From: Polyangium jinanense | Lineage (GTDB): Bacteria > Myxococcota > Polyangia > Polyangiales > Polyangiaceae | DNA: 64,000 nucleotides | Direction of reading: 5' to 3' | NCBI RefSeq assembly: GCF_028435365.1 | Contig: NZ_JAGTJJ010000017.1 | Span: 127,580-191,579 of the forward strand | Shown here: one piece after another, positions 57,001 through 63,896 of the stretch | How positions within the stretch are numbered: the stretch's first letter is position 1 | Layout of the letters: every line of letters begins with the position of its first letter | Notes under the pieces: generated by a model | Seen by the model: only the letters and a program-made list of their open reading frames with translations | Told to the model about the DNA's origin: nothing | The model's database searches: none | Made by a program: the position numbers and the translations under genes

Positions 57001-57923
57001 GGCGAAAGCCCCCAGCTCCCGGACGAGAGCACGAGCGTGTGCCCCTTCTCCCCGCGCCGGAACGGGAATGCATGGGCATCGGCGCCGTGATGATGTCCGT
57101 GCAGGACCACGGAGACCCGCGCGTCCTCGGTCACGGCGCGCAGGTGCTCCTTGCCCTCGAAGCCGGCAGCGTCGGCGGCGAAATGCTCGATCGTCTCGGG
57201 CTTGAGCGGACCGGGGTGGCCGCGCAGCCATTGCACCCAGCTCTCCACGGCCTCCGGCACGGGCGTGATCGGATTGTGGTGCACGGCGAGGATCGACATC
57301 CACGACGGGGGCAAACCGCGCAGATGATCGAGCAAGCGCTGAGCTTGCGCCTCGCCGAACGATCCGCCCTGCCGCGCGTGGGACTCGCGCTCGCAGGAGT
57401 TCAAGGCGGCGACGGCGATCCCGCCATCCGGCATGGCGAAATGGTGGACGACGGCGCCATGGCCGATCGAGGTCACGGTCGGCAGCTCGGCGCGCGGGCG
57501 CCCGTGGAACGCCGTCACGAACGCTTCGAATCGCGCGAGGCGCACGAGAGCGAGGCGGCGTTCGAGCTCGGCATCGTCGAACCCCTCGTCTTCCTGCTCG
57601 ATCTGGACCTTGCGTGTCTCGGCCCAGGAGACATCGTGGTTTCCAGGGACGAACACGAATCGATCCCGCGGGACACGAAGAAGCGCATCGAGGTGCCCAA
57701 AAAACCCGAGCGCGGCCTCGTATTCGTTCTTGCGCGCCGCCTCGGCGATGTCACCCGTGACCACGACGAGCCCCACGCCCTGCCGAATGCCAAGCTCCTC
57801 GCGCGCGGCGTCGATCGCGGCAGCGAAGCGCGCAGCGAGCCGCTCGCCATCCTGGCCCCCGAAGCGACCATGCGGGCCGAAATGCAGGTCCGAGAGGTGG
57901 AGGACGAGGAGCGGGAAGGACAC
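54081..57923 (-). CDS. Metallophosphoesterase-NACHT (STAND) protein with a Trp-rich four-residue repeat
   Basis: A 1280-residue protein. Residues 1-330 are a calcineurin-like phosphoesterase: LHLSDLHFGPHG, VTGDIAEAA, FVPGNHDVSW, LAVHHNP and LHGHHHGAD, so all metal ligands are present. Residues about 455-800 form a NACHT-type NTPase: Walker A RGPAGCGKTTILRHC, Walker B PILLVDGWDEL, sensor VVTSRPYG, and the STAND helical region ending in FSFAHLSFQEYLVAHHW. Residues about 1020-1125 carry some 25 four-residue units such as RDWA, RYWA, RYLA, LDLA and MDLS, with a 12-bp DNA period at 54555-54865. Family knowledge: bacterial NACHT proteins sense invaders and trigger an N-terminal effector. The repeat may be the sensor. 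This is probably an anti-phage NLR-like protein. Confidence 0.88.
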   Translation of the reverse strand: MSFPLLVLHLSDLHFGPHGRFGGQDGERLAARFAAAIDAAREELGIRQGVGLVVVTGDIAEAARKNEYEAALGFFGHLDALLRVPRDRFVFVPGNHDVSWAETRKVQIEQEDEGFDDAELERRLALVRLARFEAFVTAFHGRPRAELPTVTSIGHGAVVHHFAMPDGGIAVAALNSCERESHARQGGSFGEAQAQRLLDHLRGLPPSWMSILAVHHNPITPVPEAVESWVQWLRGHPGPLKPETIEHFAADAAGFEGKEHLRAVTEDARVSVVLHGHHHGADAHAFPFRRGEKGHTLVLSSGSWGLSPGKLPESQPAMVHLLELDPARRQARSILRIYAPRVRAEGQVEPGTFAVDPASPRGATLDLYVPKGFGEEKQIVTPSEAVEVSAFVEAYRRRFGARYVRWDLGGVGVTQPSGGGPPVPSRLDEMFVPPRLGTNTDADRLDDGAPLEPFALATRETPLVIRGPAGCGKTTILRHCFRKLLAEGEKNCVPFLIELRELGRAWERAVPSERTLEAYLAGRLAEVRGRDERKTLAVLFDDPTGPRPILLVDGWDELGDLGDEVREKLMGLLGTSPRVLAVVTSRPYGESRPSGAEGFDVLDVQPLSDEEIRAFATRFHGRVHGEDEASAHAASERFVSALASSAEAEALARTALLLVMMLFVHRSRPLPDKRHELYRICLDNLLSARPRAKEAEGARAPSAVFRPEDAAERMRVLAELADRVQRDGYREQSRSPIVRTEDELCALLPSRFSYEERRGFIAWLVSSAGVLVDRADETFSFAHLSFQEYLVAHHWAAVVEGAEARVALCRRYLHDLAFWETLRLWAAVVEDRNPAHLAAVLENLIEGDADGFWLAGVMFADGLGAGHFEAWCARLSAHFHVHEQVRGFAAARAWAASRQEGRRQRLAAAWPEVASQARWLPGVIAASWWQEARLGREEAEPPAMSRLLSAAGEGQGVARGRALGGSSPVWPGDPPELSLLHLWPGPRGPAAARLQTLISLGGKREHLGRAARRALVPEREERDLARYMARYLARSWAKEAAHDDWVRTWALDLARDWAMDLSRSWAREWARDFALDLARYWARYLARYWTRDLARDWAFDLSRYWARDWAQDWVLDMAWVWAHELELPEEPWTLDFAAAELAGIGRAGTRAVLAFSEPKDPLLRLFHEACRLSLRPRSESMPFRRALAELPEGIDPLWPALARHVARMSTPEDRKLLCELAERPESREKPLSWGLRYYVRGDLVLDDGTEVELDELCDEAGIARLPWLVDMPDELDVEFD

Positions 57924-57965
57924 GTCGAGGGAGCATACCGGAAGTGGGGCGTGGCATGAAGACGG

Positions 57966-58272
57966 CGCTGCGCTGGGGCTTTGCCCCAGGCCCCAGCAGG
58001 GGCTGTCCGCCCCTGCACCCGGACCAGCGAAAGCGCTGGACTCGGGGTCGATGAACTGCGCGATGCGCAGTTCATCGAACGGGCAGAGTCAAGACCAACG
58101 ACGAGCCTGCCCGCCAAGACAGCAGCGCTGACGTTTCAACCGGCAACGGGGTACCACCGGCCTGTTGGAAGAACTGCGCATCGCGCAGTTCTTCCACGAA
58201 CGGTCCAGGGCTTGCCCTGGTTCGGGTCGAGGGGCGAACAGCCCCCGCGGGGTCCGGGGCAGCGCCCCGGCG
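57966..58272 (+). repeat. Dispersed hairpin-rich inverted-repeat element, full copy D
   Basis: A second complete element of about 307 bp, between divergent genes. The left unit (57966-58079) has GGGGC-TTT-GCCCC, CAGGGGC-TGTCC-GCCCCTG, CCAGCGA-AA-GCGCTGG and GATGAACTGCGC-GAT-GCGCAGTTCATC; the right unit (58163-58272) has GAAGAACTGCGC, CCAGGGC-TT-GCCCTGG, GGGGC-GAACA-GCCCC and CCGGGGC-AGC-GCCCCGG. The order of the two subtypes is the reverse of copy A, and the spacer (AAGACCAACGACGAGCCTG) is homologous to that of A. Confidence 0.9.
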
Positions 58273-58377
58273 CAGCGGCTCGGTGTGGGAGTTTGTCGGA
58301 GGATCCGGGGGCGTACACTGCGCGTCAGAAACGGATTGCGGAGGTGGGTTTTTCCAGGTACGAGTTTGACCAGGAAC

Positions 58378-58776
58378 ATGCCTCGGTCATCAACCTCCGC
58401 ACGGTTTCCTCTGTACCTCACGGCCTTCTCCTTCGTCGCGCCGCTCCTCGTGTCCGCTGCATGCGCGCCGAGTCGCGAGGAGGAGATGGTCCTCCGCGAG
58501 CCGATGAAGATCGCGATGATGTTCGGCCCTCACCTGCGCCTGCCCGACCAGGCGCGTCTTTGCAAGAGTCGGCTGGGCGTCCATCGGTGTCCGAAGGACT
58601 TGCCCCTCCGCGGGATTTATCCCGTCGAGCCACTGCGGAACGCGTCGTGTCTGTACGAGCCAAACGGCCCGCCCATCGCGGAGCTCGACGAGAATGGCGT
58701 ACCGCAGGGCGAGTACACGCTGTGCTGCGCGCTGACCTACTTCGAGGCGGACAGGCGTGACGCCTGTTCGCGCTGA
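58378..58776 (+). CDS. Hypothetical Cys-containing lipoprotein
   Basis: A 132-residue protein from ATG 58378 with a signal ending LLVSAACAPS (lipobox). The mature part has five further Cys (ARLCKSRLGVHRC, NASCLYE, YTLCCALTYF), which could form disulfides, and ends at CSR. A family is not recognised. It is separated by 10 nt from the next gene, with which it probably forms an operon. Confidence 0.7.
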   Translation: MPRSSTSARFPLYLTAFSFVAPLLVSAACAPSREEEMVLREPMKIAMMFGPHLRLPDQARLCKSRLGVHRCPKDLPLRGIYPVEPLRNASCLYEPNGPPIAELDENGVPQGEYTLCCALTYFEADRRDACSR

Positions 58777-58786
58777 GGGTGCCACG

Positions 58787-59320
58787 ATGGAACAGCAGCG
58801 ACAGTCACCCGCGCGCGTTCGAGCTCGCGGACCTGCTGCCTGGGTCGAGTTCGTCGGCGGCACGCTGATATTCGTCGCGTGTATCCTCGGCGTCGTGAAC
58901 GTGTTCGCGTCGACGGTCGAGGTCGACCAGTTGGCGAGCGAAACCGCCTGCATGGGGCAGCCTCCCGGGTGCGAGGCGGTGCCGATGAAGTGGGACCGTG
59001 TGCCATGGGCGCACACGCTCGAGGTCAACACGACGGGAGGCACCGTCGACGTCCGTTGCAGTCGCGCGTATGTGCTCCTCGGCGCGTGGTCGTGTGCTGC
59101 GCTGACCGCGTTGCCGGTGCCCGTCGCGCCTAGCGCGAGTGCGAGCGCGAGCTCCGCGCCCGCCGCGTCGTCGGCGAAGACTCCACCCCGATCCGGGAAG
59201 CCCATCGTCGTCCGGATTTCGCCGGCTTCGTCCGGATCGGCGGCGCCGCGCACGGGGAAGATGGAGCTTCAGGTGGTTCGCGACCTTGGCGGGAAACCTC
59301 CGGCACAGTCGACGCAGTAG
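58787..59320 (+). CDS. Hypothetical single-pass membrane protein
   Basis: A 177-residue protein from ATG 58787 (GAGGGTGCC upstream). A basic N-terminus precedes a membrane helix FVGGTLIFVACILGVVNVFA; the outer part has Cys residues in ETACMGQPPGC and VRCSRAYVLLGAWSC, then a Ser/Ala linker and a short charged end. Pairing with the Cys-rich lipoprotein upstream suggests a joint envelope role. The function is unknown. Confidence 0.7.
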   Translation: MEQQRQSPARVRARGPAAWVEFVGGTLIFVACILGVVNVFASTVEVDQLASETACMGQPPGCEAVPMKWDRVPWAHTLEVNTTGGTVDVRCSRAYVLLGAWSCAALTALPVPVAPSASASASSAPAASSAKTPPRSGKPIVVRISPASSGSAAPRTGKMELQVVRDLGGKPPAQSTQ

Positions 59321-59423
59321 AGGGCTGGACAGCCCTGCTTTCAGAACGTTTGTCAAGGAAAATTTCGAAACAGCCGCGGCGACCTACCCCTCTCAAGGTG
59401 TCGCGTGGACGGGGGGCCGTGGC

Positions 59424-60320
59424 TCAGCCATCCTCGACGCGGATCGGGATCCAGTCGAACCCGGTGACGCCGGCGCCCTGGAAGATGCGGCGGACCTTGG
59501 GGGTGACGAGGAACAAGGGGTATGGGAAGAGGGCGTCGCTCACGTCACCCTCGAAATTCACCTCACCGAACCATTCCCACGTCACGTTCACGTCGTGGAT
59601 ATCGGCGACGTCCGAGGCGCGGTAGGCAATGCGCATAGGGACCTCCTCCTTCCCCGTGAAGCTACTCCGCCCGCATGCGCAGGGCTTGTAGGGGTAGACC
59701 CCGGTCGAACGGGGAGACATGGGAGGCAGGGTATGCGTGGCGCAGAGCTGCCGCCACGGAATCTGGAAGCCCCGCTCCTCGAACGCCGCGAAGACGCTCC
59801 GGAACGAAAGCCCCGTCGCGCCGCTCTGCGCGAGCGCCGCGGCGAGCTTCTCGTCCACGAGCACGTCGTCGTAGGACGTCGTGGCCGCGCGCCGGCCTTC
59901 GAGTTTGGGGAGGTCTTCGCCCTCGATGATCATCGCGGACGTCTGCCGGGCCCCGGCGCCGCACCGATTGCAGGCGTCTGACATGTCGTACGTCGTGCCC
60001 ATCCTGGGCCCCCCGAAGACCCTGGCGTTGACGTCGTACCACGCGGCGATCAGGCGTGCTGACTCAAGCTCTTCATCGGTGAAGCAGTCGTAACGCCGTT
60101 CGAGCCATCTGATTCCGCGGTCCTTGAGGAGGTTCAAGAGCAGCGACAGGCGTTCGTCCGTCTCGTCGAGCGTCAGGTCTACCCAAATCTGCCGTTTGCG
60201 TTGCAGCATGAAGTCTTGCACTTTCGCGGCATCCATCGGTATCCCCGCCGGGCCGAACACGGCTTCCAGTCCACCAGGGATGTGTTGAGCATGGAAAAGA
60301 ACCTTGACCTCGGTTTTCAT
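59424..60320 (-). CDS. Putative immunity protein of a polymorphic toxin locus
   Basis: A 298-residue protein; GAGGAC directly precedes ATG 60320. It has a CxxCG motif in ACNRCGAGARQ and a second Cys pair in PYKPCACGRSS, and ends PLFLVTPKVRRIFQGAGVTG, then DWIPIRV. This ending resembles the Imm11/double-CXXCG immunity proteins that myxobacteria keep beside Sit-type toxins. It follows 19 nt after a toxin-like fragment. Assignment rests on pattern and context and is tentative. Confidence 0.6.
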   Translation of the reverse strand: MKTEVKVLFHAQHIPGGLEAVFGPAGIPMDAAKVQDFMLQRKRQIWVDLTLDETDERLSLLLNLLKDRGIRWLERRYDCFTDEELESARLIAAWYDVNARVFGGPRMGTTYDMSDACNRCGAGARQTSAMIIEGEDLPKLEGRRAATTSYDDVLVDEKLAAALAQSGATGLSFRSVFAAFEERGFQIPWRQLCATHTLPPMSPRSTGVYPYKPCACGRSSFTGKEEVPMRIAYRASDVADIHDVNVTWEWFGEVNFEGDVSDALFPYPLFLVTPKVRRIFQGAGVTGFDWIPIRVEDG

Positions 60321-60339
60321 GTCCTCGTCTCGCGATATC

Positions 60340-60630
60340 TCACTTCACGAAATAGGGCTTGATGGCTGCGAGCCAGTGCGGAAAGTCCTCATACACCTCC
60401 TCGTATACCTTCCAGACGTTTTCCTTGCTCGTGGGGGGCAGCCGCTGCCTAGCATCATTGAGCAACGTCGTGATCCTCTTGTGCTGGGCCTCCGTCAAGA
60501 TCACCGACGGTATCTTGTCAAGCTGCTTCTTCGTGAGCCCGAGCTCCCGCCCCATCGCCTTTTCCAAAGTACGAGATCGACCCGATCGAGCTAGAACCCG
60601 CGGGAAACGAGGATCTGTCAGTCGGTCCAC
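60340..60630 (-). CDS. Toxin C-terminal-domain-like fragment
   Basis: At most 96 residues (GTG 60630); the segment MGRELGLTKKQLDK to the end (IPSVILTEAQHKRITTLLND, VWKVYEEVYEDFPHWLAAIK) resembles the C-terminal part of HNH/AHH-type toxins of contact-dependent systems, where the nuclease HH motif lies upstream. Here a stop closes the frame a few codons before the GTG, so only the tail survives. It is likely a decayed toxin next to its immunity gene. Confidence 0.5.
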   Translation of the reverse strand: MDRLTDPRFPRVLARSGRSRTLEKAMGRELGLTKKQLDKIPSVILTEAQHKRITTLLNDARQRLPPTSKENVWKVYEEVYEDFPHWLAAIKPYFVK

Positions 60631-60632
60631 CC

Positions 60633-60905
60633 ATGGCGATCGGAGAAGCTAACCCCGCGATTCCTGGTAGCGTGACAGAATCCCGACAAGAACGCGAGGG
60701 GACCGCGACTCCCCCGACGAACCCCTTGGACGCCGCGACGGCGGCCCTCCGGGCAGCCCTGGACGCGTCAATCAAGGCAGGTGACATCGAAGGCGCGCGG
60801 CGCGCCATGCGAGCCCTAGACGCCCTCCTCGGTGAGCCCCCGACGTCGGGCCACGATGCGCCCGTCTCGGCCGTCAAGAGCACTCGCAAGCGCCGGAAGG
60901 CGTAA
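60633..60905 (+). CDS. Small hypothetical protein with basic tail
   Basis: A 90-residue protein; the central segment LDAATAALRAALDASIKAGD followed by IEGARRAMRALDALLG is a strongly amphipathic helix pair, and the end KSTRKRRKA is basic. Codon usage fits the genome. It is divergent from the toxin fragment (2-nt gap) and is followed by a terminator-like hairpin. The function is unknown. Confidence 0.55.
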   Translation: MAIGEANPAIPGSVTESRQEREGTATPPTNPLDAATAALRAALDASIKAGDIEGARRAMRALDALLGEPPTSGHDAPVSAVKSTRKRRKA

Positions 60906-60917
60906 GCCGCGCCGATG

Positions 60918-60954
60918 GCCCCGGGCGAGCTCGTGAGGGGGCGCCCGGGGCTTC
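60918..60954. terminator. GC-rich hairpin between convergent genes
   Basis: GCCCCGGGCG (60918-60927) pairs perfectly with CGCCCGGGGC (60942-60951) across a 14-nt loop, then TTCT follows. It lies between the convergent 90-residue gene and the sigma-factor gene and could serve both. Confidence 0.6.
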
Positions 60955-60993
60955 TACGCCCGTCCGATCGGCCGACCGAACCAGGGAGGCGGA

Positions 60994-61527
60994 TCACCTC
61001 ATGATTGCCAGCAAGTCACGCGCCCGGGAAAGCCTGCTTTTGGCAGTGCCGAGCACCACGCCGACGCTCTCGGCAGTCTCGCTTGTCGTGTACTCGAGCG
61101 CGTCGAGCTCGACCACCCTGCGCAGGTTCGGAGGCAATCGCTCGACCATCCGAAGAGCTTCGCGAGCCTCGAAACGGAGAGCGGGATCCCCCCCGCGCGA
61201 GGGTGTTTCGTCTGCCGGGCCCCCACCGCTCCACCTTGCGCTCCGCCGATAGCGCCGGGCGGCCCGGACTGCAAACGCCGCGATGAGCGTCCGTGCGGCG
61301 TCCACGTCGGCCTTCCCCTCGATGACGCGGATCCGTCGCTCGTCGGAATATCGCCAGAATGCGAAAAGCACGTCCTGCGCCAAATCGTCACGGTCGGCAG
61401 GGATAACGCCTACCCGGCGAGCAATGCCGCAGACGTAGGGCCGAAGTTTCTCTAGATCGGATTGATCCAGCGTGATCCGTTCGCTATGCTCGCCTGTCTC
61501 TTCGTTGACCACCCATTGCCGTTGCAT
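60994..61527 (-). CDS. Sigma-70-family (ECF-like) factor
   Basis: A 177-residue protein. Region 2 is in DRDDLAQDVLFAFWRYSDER and the following helix; region 4 is MVERLPPNLRRVVELDALEY with the helix-turn-helix TTSETAESVGVVLGTAKSRL. It should direct RNA polymerase to a special promoter set. Its start lies 44 nt inside the upstream sigma gene, so the two are co-expressed. No anti-sigma gene is apparent. Confidence 0.88.
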   Translation of the reverse strand: MQRQWVVNEETGEHSERITLDQSDLEKLRPYVCGIARRVGVIPADRDDLAQDVLFAFWRYSDERRIRVIEGKADVDAARTLIAAFAVRAARRYRRSARWSGGGPADETPSRGGDPALRFEAREALRMVERLPPNLRRVVELDALEYTTSETAESVGVVLGTAKSRLSRARDLLAIMR

Positions 61528-62038
61528 GGCGTCCCTCCGTTCGTTTCAGCCGCTCTTGTCCAGCGTGCAATCGTTTCCAAGCGGTAGCGCGCGAGGTTTC
61601 GAGCCTGCGCGCTATCTCGTCGATCGAATGGCCTTCGAGGTGGAGCCGCAGCGCTGCGCGCTCGACGGGCGGCAGCCGTTCGGCCCGATCGAGCCATTCC
61701 CCAAGCGAGGCGCGCTCTTCTGGCGAGGGCGACGGGTCGAAGGCGCACCTTTGCAGGTCTCTCCCTGACATGAGCACCTCGACCCTATGACGGGCGAGGC
61801 GTCGCCAATTCATCGCGAGAAACCATGCCGTTCGCATGAGCCATTCGGCAGGGTTCCGCGGCGCCCTGTTTAGCCGGGAGTATTGCAAAAACACACGTTG
61901 CGCGAGGTCGTTCGCGTCGACCTCATGCACACCGAGCCGGCGCAGCTTCGCGACAATTCGCGGCCGTTCTCTGGCAAAAAGGCGGACGAATCCCGCCCCG
62001 CTGGCGCCCGTCGGGCGCTCGGGTCCCTTGCGCTGCAT
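61484..62038 (-). CDS. Second sigma-70-family (ECF-like) factor
   Basis: A 184-residue protein from ATG 62038. Region 2 shows VDANDLAQRVFLQYSRLNRA and AWFLAMNWRRLARHR; region 4 shows LPPVERAALRLHLEGHSIDE and IARRLETSRATAWKRLHAGQ. It precedes and overlaps the first sigma gene by 44 nt. Sequence similarity between the two is modest, so they are not a recent duplication. Confidence 0.88.
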   Translation of the reverse strand: MQRKGPERPTGASGAGFVRLFARERPRIVAKLRRLGVHEVDANDLAQRVFLQYSRLNRAPRNPAEWLMRTAWFLAMNWRRLARHRVEVLMSGRDLQRCAFDPSPSPEERASLGEWLDRAERLPPVERAALRLHLEGHSIDEIARRLETSRATAWKRLHAGQERLKRTEGRHATAMGGQRRDRRA

Positions 62039-62504
62039 TGTGCATCGCTCCCGGACCGCATCGGGCGGCCCGAGCTCGATTTACGGGCGCTCGCGTGGCG
62101 AGTTCAAGCCATTTTAGCGAAGGACGAACGTTTTTCTTGGCACATTATCATCTGGTAATGATATGCTCCGCGGCCGGAAACGAGGTTCGATCGCGAATGT
62201 CCACGATACGCGGAGGGACAGATCGGACCGAATGACAGATATTCGGCCGACAGCTATCCGGCCTTCCCGCCTCGCCTGCTACCCCGGCGAGCGGATCGGG
62301 GAGGGCTCACGGCGTGACGGATCAGGCAAGACGGGCGGTTGCCGGACCGGGAATGCAAATCCCGCGGAGCCTGCCCGCACCTGCACAAATGCGCAGCCTT
62401 CCGGCGCAGCACGTGCTCGGGTACGGTATGCTCCATGCGCATTGTACCCTCCAGCCTGCGAGCGTTGAAGCTGCTGTCCGGCGCTTAGTTAGGGAGCATG
62501 ATCG
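62039..62504. other. Intergenic stretch without a supported gene
   Basis: The first 130 nt are A/T-richer than the surroundings (CATTATCATCTGGTAATGAT near 62143) and are the probable promoter region of the sigma genes on the minus strand. Short frames on both strands are Arg/Pro-rich, lack ribosome binding sites and look non-coding. No tRNA was found. Confidence 0.5.
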
Positions 62505-63005
62505 ATGGCGTTCCTTTGGAACAAGGAGAACATCCCCCAGCGCGGGTGGGTGTGCATCGACGTCGAAGACCTTGAGGATACCATCCACACATGTGAAATG
62601 TGCGGCAACGAAAATGTCCGCTACGTCCACTGGATGCACCATCCAGAGCATGTGCCGGATCTACGTGTCGGATGCGTATGCGCCGAAAAGATGGCTGATG
62701 GTTACGAGGGAGTGAGCCGCGAGCGCCGTTTGAAAAACCGGGCGGCTCGACGGGCGAAGTGGGTTAAGCGTTACTGGCCACAACGCTTGATAAGCGACAG
62801 GCCCATTGTCGTGGGCATGCAGCTCAAAACGCAAGGTTACAAATTTTGTATTGTCCCCGTGACTGGTGGCTGGCGCGGGTCAATCACCCTGCCGACTGGA
62901 AGAGTTATACAAGGCAGGCGTACGTTTAATGACCTCAATACCCTTAAGCTGATCCTCTTCGACTATGTTTGGCCACGGCGTCTCGGACCAACAACGCACC
63001 AATGA
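62505..63005 (+). CDS. Zinc-finger-like accessory protein of lower GC
   Basis: A 166-residue protein with GGGAG upstream. The core HTCEMCGNENVRYVHWMHHP, then GCVCAEKMADGY, gives a C-x2-C plus C-x-C metal site with nearby His residues. A basic region (RRLKNRAARRAKWVKRYW) follows, then a beta-rich end. The gene is visibly A/T-richer than the genome average, consistent with arrival by transfer. Related short zinc proteins occur in mobile regions. Function unknown. Confidence 0.7.
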   Translation: MAFLWNKENIPQRGWVCIDVEDLEDTIHTCEMCGNENVRYVHWMHHPEHVPDLRVGCVCAEKMADGYEGVSRERRLKNRAARRAKWVKRYWPQRLISDRPIVVGMQLKTQGYKFCIVPVTGGWRGSITLPTGRVIQGRRTFNDLNTLKLILFDYVWPRRLGPTTHQ

Positions 63006-63133
63006 CTCAGTCCCGGAGGCGCACGTGCGCGGGGTCACCTCACGTGGCACGTCCAGCGCTCGACGTTGTTTGCCGCACGGACGCGCGCGTTCCGGCGTTC
63101 GTCCGTGCGTTCGTTCGCGCGTTGCGGGTCCGT

Positions 63134-63817
63134 TTACGCGGCATTTCGTCGGGGCTCGCGCCCGTGGCGCTTGGCCTGTAGAGCCTCGAAACGGTCGGCG
63201 ATCAGGGCCCCGATCCCGATCTCGGCCTTCACCACGACCCCGGCCGCGTCGATCGCGTCAAACACTGCGTCCACGAGATCCGCCATGACCCCGGGCCACT
63301 CGGGGTGATTCTCGATCGATGCGGCCTGTTCGAGCTTCGCCAGCGCGGTTAGAGCCGTGATCCGCTTGCCTTCCAACGTCGCGATCTGCGCCGGGGAGAG
63401 CTTGCCCGTCTGTAGGATCTTCGTCAGCCGTGCGACGCTTGCGCGGAGTTCCTCCGCGGTAGTTCCCAGAACGGGCGGCGCATCGTGCGGGGGATCGGAC
63501 GGCGGCGGCGCTTCCGCTTCCGTGCGCGGGGCATCGGAAGGCGCGGCCTTCCCCGCGCCGGTACGCGTCCACCAGGACCACGCGATCGGCGGGATGTCTG
63601 CCAGGGCTTCGAGCTTTTCGAGGTACGGCGCCGCTGGCGTTCGGCCTTGTTTCCAGCCTGTCAGCAGGCCCGGACTGCACCCGAGACGCGCGGCGAGCTC
63701 CCGGTAACCTGTAGCTCCGCGCCATGCGTCGAGGCGTGTCCAGCCGACGGAACCCCACCCCTCGCCGGGGCATGACGTGGCGAACCTGGCACCGTCCGGA
63801 GCGTCGAAGCGAACCAT
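63134..63817 (-). CDS. HTH (XRE-like) protein of a mobile or accessory region
   Basis: A 227-residue protein if ATG 63817 is used; ATG 63856 is also open, but would put an operator-like dyad inside the gene. The N-terminal domain GYRELAARLGCSPGLLTGWK followed by APYLEKLEALADIPP is a Cro/XRE-type helix-turn-helix. A Pro-rich linker leads to a helical C-terminus (LTKILQTGKLSPAQIATLEG, IGIGALIADRFEALQA) that resembles phage or plasmid regulators and terminase small subunits. It probably represses a divergent promoter. Confidence 0.65.
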   Translation of the reverse strand: MVRFDAPDGARFATSCPGEGWGSVGWTRLDAWRGATGYRELAARLGCSPGLLTGWKQGRTPAAPYLEKLEALADIPPIAWSWWTRTGAGKAAPSDAPRTEAEAPPPSDPPHDAPPVLGTTAEELRASVARLTKILQTGKLSPAQIATLEGKRITALTALAKLEQAASIENHPEWPGVMADLVDAVFDAIDAAGVVVKAEIGIGALIADRFEALQAKRHGREPRRNAA

Positions 63818-63838
63818 GGAAACAGTGTGCTCCGTTGC

Positions 63839-63869
63839 GCCGTGAACGTCAAACATATCTGTTCACGGC
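63839..63869. promoter_or_regulatory. Operator-like inverted repeat
   Basis: GCCGTGAAC at 63839-63847 is repeated in inverted form as GTTCACGGC at 63861-63869 with 13 nt between. TGTTC and GAACA half sites continue to 63878. It lies between the HTH gene and a divergent frame, where autoregulation would be expected. Confidence 0.5.
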
Positions 63870-63896
63870 TCACGAACAAGGGCGAACGATGGAAAC

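Noticed and set aside
62130..62160. Sigma-54 promoter
   Set aside because: TTGGCAC is present near 62137 but the -12 element does not match; kept only as a general promoter region.
62163..62468. 101-codon plus-strand frame
   Set aside because: Arg/Pro-rich, no ribosome binding site, no conserved-looking segment.
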